Assembly (NCBI GenBank): GCA_002720275.1
Contig: PBHR01000017.1
Location: 1 to 35,576, forward strand
Reading direction: 5' to 3'
DNA from: Methanobacteriota archaeon
GTDB taxonomy: Archaea > Thermoplasmatota > Poseidoniia > Poseidoniales > Poseidoniaceae
Length of the DNA: 35,576 nucleotides
Position numbers and translations under genes: made by a program. Positions 8,368 to 17,407 of the stretch are shown one piece after another. How positions within the stretch are numbered: position 1 is the first letter of the stretch; each line of letters begins with the position of its first letter. The notes under the pieces were generated by a model. It was not told the origin of the DNA, ran no database searches, and was given only the letters and a program-made list of their open reading frames with translations.

Positions 8368-8397
8368 TGAAGATTTTTAAATCAAATTAATTTGTAA

Positions 8398-8721
8398 TTA
8401 ATTTTGTCTACCTGCTTCATACATTTCCTTTAATTCTCCAGATTCAAACATTTCTAAAGCGATATCAGAACCACCAATTAATTCTCCATGAACAAAAATT
8501 TGTGGCATTGTTGGGAAATCTGCCCATTCACATATCGAAGGAATCGCTTTATGATCTGAAAGAACATTGATTGCAGCGAAAGGGATATTGAATTGACTTA
8601 AAACTTGAGCCGCTCTGTTAGAAAAACCACATTGCGGTTGATCAGGAGTTCCTTTCATAAATAAAACTAAATCATGTTCTGCCACTATGCTATCTAACCA
8701 TTCTTTACTCCATAATTCCAT
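8398..8721 (-). CDS. grxD: Monothiol glutaredoxin, Grx4/CGFS type
   Basis: VLFMKGTPDQPQCGFSNRAAQVL, FPTMPQIFVHGELIGGSDIALEMFESGEL. Confidence 0.92.
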   Translation of the reverse strand: MELWSKEWLDSIVAEHDLVLFMKGTPDQPQCGFSNRAAQVLSQFNIPFAAINVLSDHKAIPSICEWADFPTMPQIFVHGELIGGSDIALEMFESGELKEMYEAGRQN

Positions 8722-8723
8722 TA

Positions 8724-9071
8724 TTATTCACCATTTTCTTTTTCTTTTCTGCGCTCAATTGCCTTTGAATGAACACCCTGCCCACCACCATGAGGGTGAA
8801 AAACATTTTCAGAGATTTTAGAACCTTGTTCAGGAGTTAAAGCTTGTATGTCAAGAGCATGTACTTGATAAGGAATAAATTGCTTAAAATGATTTAGAAT
8901 AATTTTTTGTCTCGCTAATGGCCTTTTATTTTCAAAGACCTCATCAATTACTCTTATGTGGAAATGATCACCACCTCCTGTTAGATCTGTAACTTTAATA
9001 ATACAATTTGGAAGAACTTTTCGAACTTCATTTTCCATCCATTCAACTGTTGGCATTGTTAATCCGAACAT
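8724..9071 (-). CDS. BolA-family protein
   Basis: VKVTDLTGGGDHFHIRVIDEVFENKRPLARQKIILNHFK-like BolA core and ...HALDIQALTPEQ; adjacent to CGFS Grx. Confidence 0.88.
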   Translation of the reverse strand: MFGLTMPTVEWMENEVRKVLPNCIIKVTDLTGGGDHFHIRVIDEVFENKRPLARQKIILNHFKQFIPYQVHALDIQALTPEQGSKISENVFHPHGGGQGVHSKAIERRKEKENGE

Positions 9072-9082
9072 ACAAATTAATT

Positions 9083-10156
9083 TTAATTTATTTCATATAA
9101 GTTAATTAACTTCTCTAATACATATTCTTTTTCAAATTTTTTAGGAATTTTCCAAATATCAATATTATTTTTTAACGAATTTTCTACACAACTTGCTAAT
9201 TCTAAATGATTATTTTTTGCAGAAATAGAATTTGAAGGCAACCATTCAACAACATCTCCTACGGATGTAGAAACCACTCTTGCACCACAATATATCGCCT
9301 CTTTACTCACCAATGGCCCACCTTCTCTTTTACTGGTTATTAATATTAAATCAGCCCAATGAAATTTCTTAATTGCCTTTCTTCTAGAATCATTATCGAA
9401 CCATTTTTTTTCTATATCCCATCCTCTTTTTTCTAATTCTTTAACAGTCTTTAGGAATAAGGTGTAGTTTTTTTCTTTTCTAAACGGACTTGCAGGGAAT
9501 AAAATTTTTATTTTTTTTGATAAAATATCAAAATTATTAATTTTTCTTTTATGAATTTCTTCAATATCAAAATGACAAGGAATATAATTTATTTTTTCAA
9601 TAGGAAAAAACATTTTTGCAATTGAAACATAATTTTCGTTAACTACGCAGACTCCATTAACATTAGAAGAATTATTTGCTATAATTTCCTTTATTTTTTT
9701 ATTATTAATTCCTACATCAAAATCCCAACCATGAATTGTAAAAAATAATTTTGATTTATATTTTTTTGAGATTGCATTTCCAACTTTTAATAATGGATGA
9801 ATACTATGAAGATGTATAATATCCGGAATCCAATCGTCTAACCATTTGTATGTTTTTGATAGTATTTTTTTAGAAATATTTTGGTTAAATGTGGGAAACA
9901 ATACACCAGGAAAACGAAAATATTTTGGATGAAAAACATCAAAATCATCAACCTTTCGGAAATTATTTATTTTTTTAAATCCAATAAATTTTTTATTGAA
10001 ATGTGAATATAAAGGGGGAGTTCTTGGTATTGGGTTAATTATTTTCACATCGAAATTTGCACGTCTCAATAATTTTGCTTGAGCAAGAATATAACATCCT
10101 CTAGATTTATTTTCTTCTAGTGGAAAAACATTAGTAATTATCAAAACTTTTTGCAT
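9083..10156 (-). CDS. Glycosyltransferase family 4-like
   Basis: MQKVLIITNVFPLEENKSRGCYILAQAKLLRR, HLHSIHPLLKVG, KILFPASPFRKEKNYTLF, KEAIYCGARVVSTSVGDVVEWL. Confidence 0.8.
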   Translation of the reverse strand: MQKVLIITNVFPLEENKSRGCYILAQAKLLRRANFDVKIINPIPRTPPLYSHFNKKFIGFKKINNFRKVDDFDVFHPKYFRFPGVLFPTFNQNISKKILSKTYKWLDDWIPDIIHLHSIHPLLKVGNAISKKYKSKLFFTIHGWDFDVGINNKKIKEIIANNSSNVNGVCVVNENYVSIAKMFFPIEKINYIPCHFDIEEIHKRKINNFDILSKKIKILFPASPFRKEKNYTLFLKTVKELEKRGWDIEKKWFDNDSRRKAIKKFHWADLILITSKREGGPLVSKEAIYCGARVVSTSVGDVVEWLPSNSISAKNNHLELASCVENSLKNNIDIWKIPKKFEKEYVLEKLINLYEIN

Positions 10157-10165
10157 ATTGTAGCC

Positions 10166-10846
10166 TCAATTAGCTAATGCATTTTGAATCTCAGTTAGAT
10201 TTTCTTTTATTGTACCTTTATCGTTGATTAATCCCGAGCCTATTACAGAGACATCAACTCCCCATTCTTTTACTAAAGAAATATTATGAGCTTTGATGCC
10301 TCCATCAATCATAATTTTTACTTTTTTACCTCCATTAGACTTTTGAATATTTATTTTTTCTTTTAATGTTCTAATTTTATTCTCAACTTCAGGCATAAAT
10401 GATTGACCACCCTTTCCAGGAACTACAGACATTACTAATACAAGATCAATCTGTTCTAGATAAGGTAAAACATCTTCTACGGGAGTATCTGGATTAAATA
10501 CGATCCCAACTTTTTTCCCTGCATTGGTAATTTCATTAATTAAAGCACCCATATTTTTTACAGCTTCTATATGTACAATGATTAAATCAACTCCAGCATT
10601 AGCAAATTGTTGCCATGTTTCTTCAGCATTCGTAATCATTAAATGACAATCGAGCATCACTTCATTACCAATTCTTTTTCTAATTGAATTAATTACTGCA
10701 GGGCCAAAAGTAATTGTTTTATTTACTACCCAATTTCCATCCATGATGTCTAGGTGGATCCAATTTATTCCTGCATTAATTGACTCATCAATTAATTTAC
10801 CAATCTCACAAAAATCAGCAGTTAAAATACTAGGTGCAATTATCAT
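10166..10846 (-). CDS. rpe: Ribulose-phosphate 3-epimerase
   Basis: APSILTADFCEIG, WIHLDIMDGNWV, LDCHLMI, VMSVVPGKGGQSFMPEV, IMIDGGIKAHN. Confidence 0.92.
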   Translation of the reverse strand: MIIAPSILTADFCEIGKLIDESINAGINWIHLDIMDGNWVVNKTITFGPAVINSIRKRIGNEVMLDCHLMITNAEETWQQFANAGVDLIIVHIEAVKNMGALINEITNAGKKVGIVFNPDTPVEDVLPYLEQIDLVLVMSVVPGKGGQSFMPEVENKIRTLKEKINIQKSNGGKKVKIMIDGGIKAHNISLVKEWGVDVSVIGSGLINDKGTIKENLTEIQNALAN

Positions 10847-10950
10847 TCGGCTCTATGCAGGGGTTAAACGGGCCTCTTATAGTGATTAATGAGATTATAT
10901 TTTTCAAATTATAGCAAATCCTCTTAATTCTAATCAGGTTGGGAGAGTGT

Positions 10951-11265
10951 ATGGGCAAAGTAGTTGATGCATCTGATGCAACGTTTGACGAAATCACTGG
11001 AACCGGCTGGGTTCTTGTTGATTTTTGGGCGCCATGGTGTGGACCTTGTAAGATGGTAGCGCCAATTTTAGAACAAATAGCAAGTGAAAGAGATATTACA
11101 ATTGCTAAAGTAAATACCGATGTAAATCGAAACACTCCGGGACGTTTTGGTGTTCGAGGAATTCCAACATTAGTTTTATTCAATGAAGGGCAAGTTGCAG
11201 ATCAAAGAACAGGGGCAGCATCTAAACCAAATTTAGATAGCTGGTTAGATGGACACATGGGTTAA
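10951..11265 (+). CDS. trxA: Thioredoxin
   Basis: VLVDFWAPWCGPCKMVAPILEQIA ... VRGIPTLVLFNEG. ATG 10951 preferred over the ORF-track TTG at 10939. Confidence 0.93.
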   Translation: MGKVVDASDATFDEITGTGWVLVDFWAPWCGPCKMVAPILEQIASERDITIAKVNTDVNRNTPGRFGVRGIPTLVLFNEGQVADQRTGAASKPNLDSWLDGHMG

Positions 11266-12749
11266 TTTATTCTTTTCTTCCGCTCTTTTTGTACTGTTCC
11301 CACTTCAAGAAGCAATCGTTCACGAAGTGCTTCATGTAACCAATAACCTTCATTTAGTTCAATTAGTAATCCATGAGATATTAATTGTTCAGGAGGTTTT
11401 CCTTGAAATTCAGAAATAGATGCTAATTTTTCCCAAGGTATTGGTCGTTCTGAATTTGCAAGTGTTGCTAATAATTCATATTCAGATTTCGGCAATACAT
11501 TTAGGATTTCTTCATCCAAAAATCTTAACCAATCACCATGAACTTTTTGACCATAAATTTCCAATAGCTCTACCGCTAAAGGATGCCCTCCAGTAACTGA
11601 GTGAATCTCCTCAGCAGAAGGAGTTTCATTTTTTGAAAAATTATTTAACCAAGAATTTAATTCCTCAACAGTTAATCCAATCAGTGATAGTTCCATTACA
11701 TGTTTACGTGTGTGAACATCTCTCCTATCATAAAAATCTAAATTTTTTCTAGATATCAGAATTAAACGTAATTTTGTGTTTTGAGAAATTTGGAGTAAAG
11801 CCCCAATAAATTTCATAGAAGACTTTGGAAGATTATGAACATCATCTAATATAAATAAGGCATCAATTTTTTTGTCATTAAGGAATTCGGTAATCCTCCT
11901 TCTAAACATATCAATTTCTAATGGTTGTCTTGGAGAAAGTGGCAATGTTTCAATCAACTTAAAATCATCATTATTCTCTCTAATTCCTAAAGCATGAAGT
12001 AGGCTTGTAGTGACACCTAATTCAGTATCCCAAGGTTGACAAGGATACCAAATACAATTGGGTTTTTTTTGAGTTAACCATTCTGCACAAAGTGTAGATT
12101 TTCCAATTCCAGCAATTCCAGTAATTACTATACAAGAAGCTGAGGAATTATACCAAGATTCTAATTTTTCAGATTCATTTTTTCTTCCATGAATTTTTCT
12201 TATTTGTGGTGGTTGAGTTTGATAAGTTGAATACGCGCCACTCATTAATATTGAGCGATCAGGATTAGAATCCTTATTTTCCTTCTTTCTTATTGGTCCA
12301 AATCTAATATCGCCGTAAGTTAACACACCTTCATGTAAAGCGTGCATTAGTATTTGTAATAATGATAATTCAGATTCTAATTTATATGCTACATTTTTCG
12401 CTAAAACTTCTAATAATTCACCTTTTTTATTTCTAATTAAAACTTTTAATTCCCCTAATTCTTTTGATAAATTTTCTGCTATTATTTCTCCTTTCTCTGT
12501 TAATTGCCATGTTTTCTGTTTTCTGGAATCACCTTTTACTGTGCGCATATGTTCTTCAACAATAGAATCTGAAACTAATTTACGCATACTTCTACTTACG
12601 TTAGGCGCATGAAGGGCGCAAGATTCAGCAATCCCCGGTCTAGTAACTAAAGGAGTAACAAGAAACCGATCTTTTTGATGATTTTGCTCAAATAAATGTA
12701 AAATCAATCTATCTTCCACAGAAACACTAATTTTTGGTAGTTTACTCAT
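11262..12749 (-). CDS. wHTH-STAND-like P-loop NTPase (MarR-like N-terminal wHTH, NB-ARC-like core, second winged helix)
   Basis: MarR-like segment RKQKTWQLTEKGEIIAENL; Walker A GIAGIGKSTL; Walker B ALFILDDVHNL; sensor RLILISRK; GGHPLAVELLE. Start reset to MSKLPKISVSVEDR (12749). Confidence 0.75.
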   Translation of the reverse strand: MSKLPKISVSVEDRLILHLFEQNHQKDRFLVTPLVTRPGIAESCALHAPNVSRSMRKLVSDSIVEEHMRTVKGDSRKQKTWQLTEKGEIIAENLSKELGELKVLIRNKKGELLEVLAKNVAYKLESELSLLQILMHALHEGVLTYGDIRFGPIRKKENKDSNPDRSILMSGAYSTYQTQPPQIRKIHGRKNESEKLESWYNSSASCIVITGIAGIGKSTLCAEWLTQKKPNCIWYPCQPWDTELGVTTSLLHALGIRENNDDFKLIETLPLSPRQPLEIDMFRRRITEFLNDKKIDALFILDDVHNLPKSSMKFIGALLQISQNTKLRLILISRKNLDFYDRRDVHTRKHVMELSLIGLTVEELNSWLNNFSKNETPSAEEIHSVTGGHPLAVELLEIYGQKVHGDWLRFLDEEILNVLPKSEYELLATLANSERPIPWEKLASISEFQGKPPEQLISHGLLIELNEGYWLHEALRERLLLEVGTVQKERKKRIN

Positions 12750-12753
12750 ATAA

Positions 12754-13512
12754 TTATTCACTCCTTGCCCTTTGTCTTTTCGCTTTTTCAGATAAAGAAT
12801 CATCAAATTGAAGAAATTCCAATTTTGAAAACTCATCAAAAGATTGTTTTTTTATCGCTGGATTATTTTTAAGAAGATATTCCAATGAAATATATGTGGG
12901 GTTATTTCCTTCATCTAGAGGATATCGATGGCCAGGTAGTACAATCCAGTTGCCAGGTAATTTTTGAAGTCTTAAGTGTAAATGCATTTGAGACTCCCAC
13001 ATAGAATACATATCTCCGCCATACAAATCTGTTCTTCCACATCTTCCAAGAAATAAACAATCACCAGAAATCACAACTCCATGGCCAATTAATGTAATAT
13101 GACCCGGTGTATGACCTGGTGTACAATGAACTTCAAAATTCAAATCTCCAAAATTTAAGTTTACGAAAGTAAATGGGGGATGTGACCACTGATGAGTGTC
13201 AGGACCCCCCCATCCTCTTTCACTTTCAAGTTGATGGACATAAATTTCTGTATTTGGATTTAGATTAAGAAATTCAACGACTCCTCTTGTATGATCCCAA
13301 TGACTATGTGTTAATACTATAGTAACGGCTTTAACATCCTCTTTTTCTACTATTTCTGACCAAAATTGGCCGTCAAATGGGTCAATTAATAGTGCATTTT
13401 TTGTTGTGTTACAAATTAATAAATGATTGAGATTGTCCCAACTTCCTAACTCAGTTTGAAGAACAGTTAATTCAGGAGACGGATTCAATTTTAAAATATT
13501 CTCGCCGTCCAT
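12754..13512 (-). CDS. MBL-fold metallo-hydrolase (glyoxalase II-like)
   Basis: LTHSHWDHTRG, CTPGHTPGHI, VISGDCLFLGRCGRTDL, LPGHRY. Confidence 0.9.
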   Translation of the reverse strand: MDGENILKLNPSPELTVLQTELGSWDNLNHLLICNTTKNALLIDPFDGQFWSEIVEKEDVKAVTIVLTHSHWDHTRGVVEFLNLNPNTEIYVHQLESERGWGGPDTHQWSHPPFTFVNLNFGDLNFEVHCTPGHTPGHITLIGHGVVISGDCLFLGRCGRTDLYGGDMYSMWESQMHLHLRLQKLPGNWIVLPGHRYPLDEGNNPTYISLEYLLKNNPAIKKQSFDEFSKLEFLQFDDSLSEKAKRQRARSE

Positions 13513-13644
13513 ATTTACCCCTATTAATCAATTGTTTTAGTATGGTTGTTTAATAGTTTGTTAAAATTTAATTAGAATCAAATTATACATATTATTTTCT
13601 AATTTTACCCGAAGGATTGATGTCTAGTTCTTGTTCGGAAATGC

Positions 13645-16482
13645 ATGGAGTCTGGCGATTACCATCCGGGAATTAGTGAGCCAAAATGGCAAAATAAATG
13701 GGATGAAGCTAGAATTTTCATTTCAGATGCAGATAATAACAAATCAAAATTTTATTGTTTAGAAATGTATCCATATCCCTCTGGAAAAATGCATATGGGG
13801 CACGTAAGAAATTATTCTATTGGAGATGCAGTAGCTAGATTCAAGAGAGCCCAAGGATTTAACGTGATTTATCCAATGGGTTTCGATTCGTTTGGAATGC
13901 CAGCAGAAAATGCCGCAATAGCGGAAAATAAACATCCTAGAGAAATTACTGAAAGAAATATCTCTTCTATCACCAAACAAATAAAAAGAATGGGATTCTC
14001 TTATGATTGGAATCGTCAAGTAAAAAGTCATGATGAAAATTACTACAAATGGAATCAATTATTTTTTCTTAAATTCTTAGAAAAAGGATTAGCATATCGA
14101 GATTTTGCTCCAGTGAATTGGTGTAATGATTGTTCTACAGTTCTTGCAAACGAGCAAGTAAAAAATGGTCGTTGTTGGAGGTGTACTGAAGAAGTTAAAC
14201 AAAAAGATATGAGCCAATGGTTTTTGAAAATTACAGACTATTCTCAAGATTTGTTAGATGATTTAGAAATAATTGACTTCCCAGAAAAAGTGAAGTTATT
14301 ACAACAAGATTGGCTTGGAAGATCAGAAGGAGCATTAATACAATTCCAGATAGAAGACCATGAATCATCTATTGAAGCATTCACTACCCGTCCAGATACA
14401 ATTTTTGGAGTTACTTTTGTCACACTTGCACCCGAACATCCTCTTTGTGAGGAATTAGTCTCTGGAACTGAATATGAAAATGAATGGAAAGAATTACGTG
14501 ACGAAGCAATTAGAATGTCAGATTTTGATCGTGAAAAAATATTGAAAGATAAAAAAGGTGTATTTTTAGGTAAATATGCAATTAACCCGATTAGTGGAGA
14601 AAAGGTCCCTATTTACGCGGGTAATTTTGTACTTTATGGGTATGGTACAGGAGCCGTAATGGCGGTCCCAGCCCATGATCAACGTGATTTTGAATTTGCA
14701 AAAAGATATGGAATTAAAATTAAACAGGTTTTAGTAAAAAATCAAGGAGATAACGAATCAGAAAATTTGACTGGAGCTTTTACTGGATTAGGCTGGATGA
14801 TTAATTCTACAGAACCTGGATTTGACGGAAGTTTTGGTAATGATTCTAAAGATTTGGTGATTAAAAAATTAGAGACGCTAAAATCTGGTAAAGGAATGGT
14901 ACAATGGAAAATTAGACCTTGGTTGATTAGTAGACAAAGATATTGGGGGACCCCTATTCCGATCATTCATTGTGATTCATGCGGAGTTGTTCCAGTCCCT
15001 GAAGAACAATTGCCAGTATTGTTACCTAATGATGTGGAATTTACGGGTAAAGGAAATCCTCTTGAAACCTCTGCAACATTTATCAATGTAAAATGCCCTA
15101 AATGTGGAGAGGATGCTAAAAGAGAAACAGATACTATGGATACTTTTGTTGATTCTTCTTGGTATTTTTTAAGGTTCTCAGATGCTAATAATTTTGAAAA
15201 AGCATTTGATAAAGAAATAGCAAATTATTGGATGAATGTAGATTTTTACTGCGGTGGGATTGAACACGCCCAAATGCATTTGATTTATGCTAGATTTTGG
15301 ACTAAAGCATTGCGTGATCTTGGAATGCATAATATTGATGAACCATTTCAAAGATTATTATGTCAAGGAATGGTGAATAAACCAGCACCATATTGTTCAC
15401 CTTGTAATGTGACATATAATGTAAAATTTTATGGATCAAATTGCCCAACTTGTGGAGTAAAACTTGGAGAAAGAAGTGCAAAGATGTCTAAAAGCCTTGG
15501 AAATACAGTATCTCCAGAAGCGATGGTTGAAAAATATGGAGCAGATACAGTGAGATTATTCATTTTATTTGCCGCTCAACCCGAAGCTGAAATGGAATGG
15601 AGTGATCAGGGAGTTCATGCGTCTTGGAAACAAATTAATCAATTATATAAAATCCCAGAAATAATTTTTGATTGGAGTGGAGAAACTAACGATATTGATG
15701 AGTGGCTTTTAGTTTGCGCAAAACAAAGGTATAATGAATGGAAGGATTCAATGGAGGAGGTAAATTTACGTTCGGCAGTACAAATAACTCATTATGATAT
15801 GATTAGTGATTTAAATTGGTATATTAGAAGAGGAGGATGCAATTCAGATGTTGGTAAGAAATTATTAGAAATATGGGCACCAATGTTACAAATAGCTACA
15901 CCACATTTAGCCGAAGAATGGTGGGAAAAATTAGGTAAAGAAAATTTACTTGCAGGGCATGAAATAGAAACAATTGAAGATAATTTAGATACAAATGAGA
16001 GATTAATAATTTCGGAAGAAACATATCTCAAGGGTTTTCTTGAACAAGCAAGAAATGTTCGACAAATGGCAGTTAAGCATATGGAAAAAGAACCGAACGA
16101 AATAATAATTCAGACTTCACAATTATGGAAGAATAAAATGGCTAGAATTGGATTAGAGGTACAAGCGTCAGGAGAAAAAATTAATTTAGCATTTAATAAA
16201 ATTCAAGAAACGAATTTTTGGAAAGACGAAACAATTCGCGCAGAGGCTAGTAAGTTATGGAAAAAGAAGATGCTTCCTCAGTTATTCAAATGGAATCCAT
16301 CTCAAAAAGAAATGCTTATTTTAAATTTAGATGAAAACTCAATTTTACAAAAATCCGCTGAATTTATTTCAGATCAATTAGGTTTACAAATAGTTCAAGT
16401 TTTAATGGCGGGAGAAGATGAAGACGAAGGAGGGAAATCTAAGTTTGCTTTTCCTTTAGAACCAGGAGTAATATTCCGCTAA
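13645..16482 (+). CDS. leuS: Leucyl-tRNA synthetase (bacterial-type)
   Basis: MYPYPSGKMHMGHVRNYSIGDAVARF (HIGH region), MGFDSFGMPAENAAI, VPAHDQRDFEFA, KMSKSLGNTVSPEAMVEKYGADTVRLF. Confidence 0.95.
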   Translation: MESGDYHPGISEPKWQNKWDEARIFISDADNNKSKFYCLEMYPYPSGKMHMGHVRNYSIGDAVARFKRAQGFNVIYPMGFDSFGMPAENAAIAENKHPREITERNISSITKQIKRMGFSYDWNRQVKSHDENYYKWNQLFFLKFLEKGLAYRDFAPVNWCNDCSTVLANEQVKNGRCWRCTEEVKQKDMSQWFLKITDYSQDLLDDLEIIDFPEKVKLLQQDWLGRSEGALIQFQIEDHESSIEAFTTRPDTIFGVTFVTLAPEHPLCEELVSGTEYENEWKELRDEAIRMSDFDREKILKDKKGVFLGKYAINPISGEKVPIYAGNFVLYGYGTGAVMAVPAHDQRDFEFAKRYGIKIKQVLVKNQGDNESENLTGAFTGLGWMINSTEPGFDGSFGNDSKDLVIKKLETLKSGKGMVQWKIRPWLISRQRYWGTPIPIIHCDSCGVVPVPEEQLPVLLPNDVEFTGKGNPLETSATFINVKCPKCGEDAKRETDTMDTFVDSSWYFLRFSDANNFEKAFDKEIANYWMNVDFYCGGIEHAQMHLIYARFWTKALRDLGMHNIDEPFQRLLCQGMVNKPAPYCSPCNVTYNVKFYGSNCPTCGVKLGERSAKMSKSLGNTVSPEAMVEKYGADTVRLFILFAAQPEAEMEWSDQGVHASWKQINQLYKIPEIIFDWSGETNDIDEWLLVCAKQRYNEWKDSMEEVNLRSAVQITHYDMISDLNWYIRRGGCNSDVGKKLLEIWAPMLQIATPHLAEEWWEKLGKENLLAGHEIETIEDNLDTNERLIISEETYLKGFLEQARNVRQMAVKHMEKEPNEIIIQTSQLWKNKMARIGLEVQASGEKINLAFNKIQETNFWKDETIRAEASKLWKKKMLPQLFKWNPSQKEMLILNLDENSILQKSAEFISDQLGLQIVQVLMAGEDEDEGGKSKFAFPLEPGVIFR

Positions 16483-16488
16483 GTTAAG

Positions 16489-17172
16489 TTATTTTTCATA
16501 TTCATTTGCTAATTTTGAAACTTTTTTTAAGTAATATGGAATATAAATTATAGTTGCAAAGATCGCAATTAATATTAAAACAGTCCGGATTAAATTCTCT
16601 TCATTATTTAGAATTTCAGTCCCTGTAAATCCCAAGTATACATATGCAAATGTTCCAGGTAACATGAAAATAAAACTAGCCCAAATATAATCCTTTAATT
16701 TTATATTCGTTAATCCATATGAATAATTTAACAAATTAAATGGGAAAAGTGGAACTAATCTAGTATAAGCAACAAATTTCCAACCTTCATTTTCAACACT
16801 TTTTCTTATGTAATCTAATTTTTTCCCTTCAATCAGTTTTTCAATTTTCTCAATTGCAAGATATCTTGCAATTAAGAATGCTAAAGTTGCACCAATTGTT
16901 GCTCCAATTATTGAGTAAATAGTTCCAAAAACAGGGCCAAATAAAATACCCGCGAGCATTGTTAGAATTAAGCCAGGCAAAAAAACAATAGTTGCAATTA
17001 TATAAATAAAAATAAAAATTAATGGTGCTAATATACCAAAACCATCTAAATAATTTGTAATATTTTCATTATTAAAAAATTCACGGTTGATTATTGCAAA
17101 TATGATTCCAATTAAGAGACATAGAGTAAATATTATTTTTTTATAATTTAACTCCATAGGCAAATTCACCAA
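16489..17172 (-). CDS. TVP38/TMEM64-family (VTT/DedA-superfamily) membrane protein
   Basis: FLPGLILTMLAGILFGPVFGTIYSIIGATIGATLAFLIARYLA, RLVPLFPFNLLNYSYGLTNIKLKDYIWASF. Confidence 0.88.
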   Translation of the reverse strand: MVNLPMELNYKKIIFTLCLLIGIIFAIINREFFNNENITNYLDGFGILAPLIFIFIYIIATIVFLPGLILTMLAGILFGPVFGTIYSIIGATIGATLAFLIARYLAIEKIEKLIEGKKLDYIRKSVENEGWKFVAYTRLVPLFPFNLLNYSYGLTNIKLKDYIWASFIFMLPGTFAYVYLGFTGTEILNNEENLIRTVLILIAIFATIIYIPYYLKKVSKLANEYEK

Positions 17173-17192
17173 TTAAAATATAACCTACAAAA

Positions 17193-17396
17193 CTATCTTT
17201 TTAGAAAAAAACCAGAAACGATCATAGAGACTCCTAACAAAATCATAAAAATTACGGTAAAATAATATGATTTAGGGTATTCTTCTTTTGTTCTCCACCC
17301 TACATTTTTAACATGAGTACCCCCTCTAACCATACAAAAAACTCCATATGCAAAACAGAGAGCGCCTACAATAGCGTTAATATACATTCGAATCAC
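17193..17396 (-). CDS. Small two-TM hypothetical protein (67 aa)
   Basis: Two hydrophobic segments flanking a basic loop; fits between same-strand genes. Confidence 0.55.
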   Translation of the reverse strand: MIRMYINAIVGALCFAYGVFCMVRGGTHVKNVGWRTKEEYPKSYYFTVIFMILLGVSMIVSGFFLKR

Positions 17397-17407
17397 TTAA
17401 CCCATTC

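Noticed and set aside
10830-11183. 117-aa reverse-strand ORF opposite thioredoxin
   Set aside because: Overlaps the highly conserved WCGPCK thioredoxin on the other strand; no recognisable motifs.
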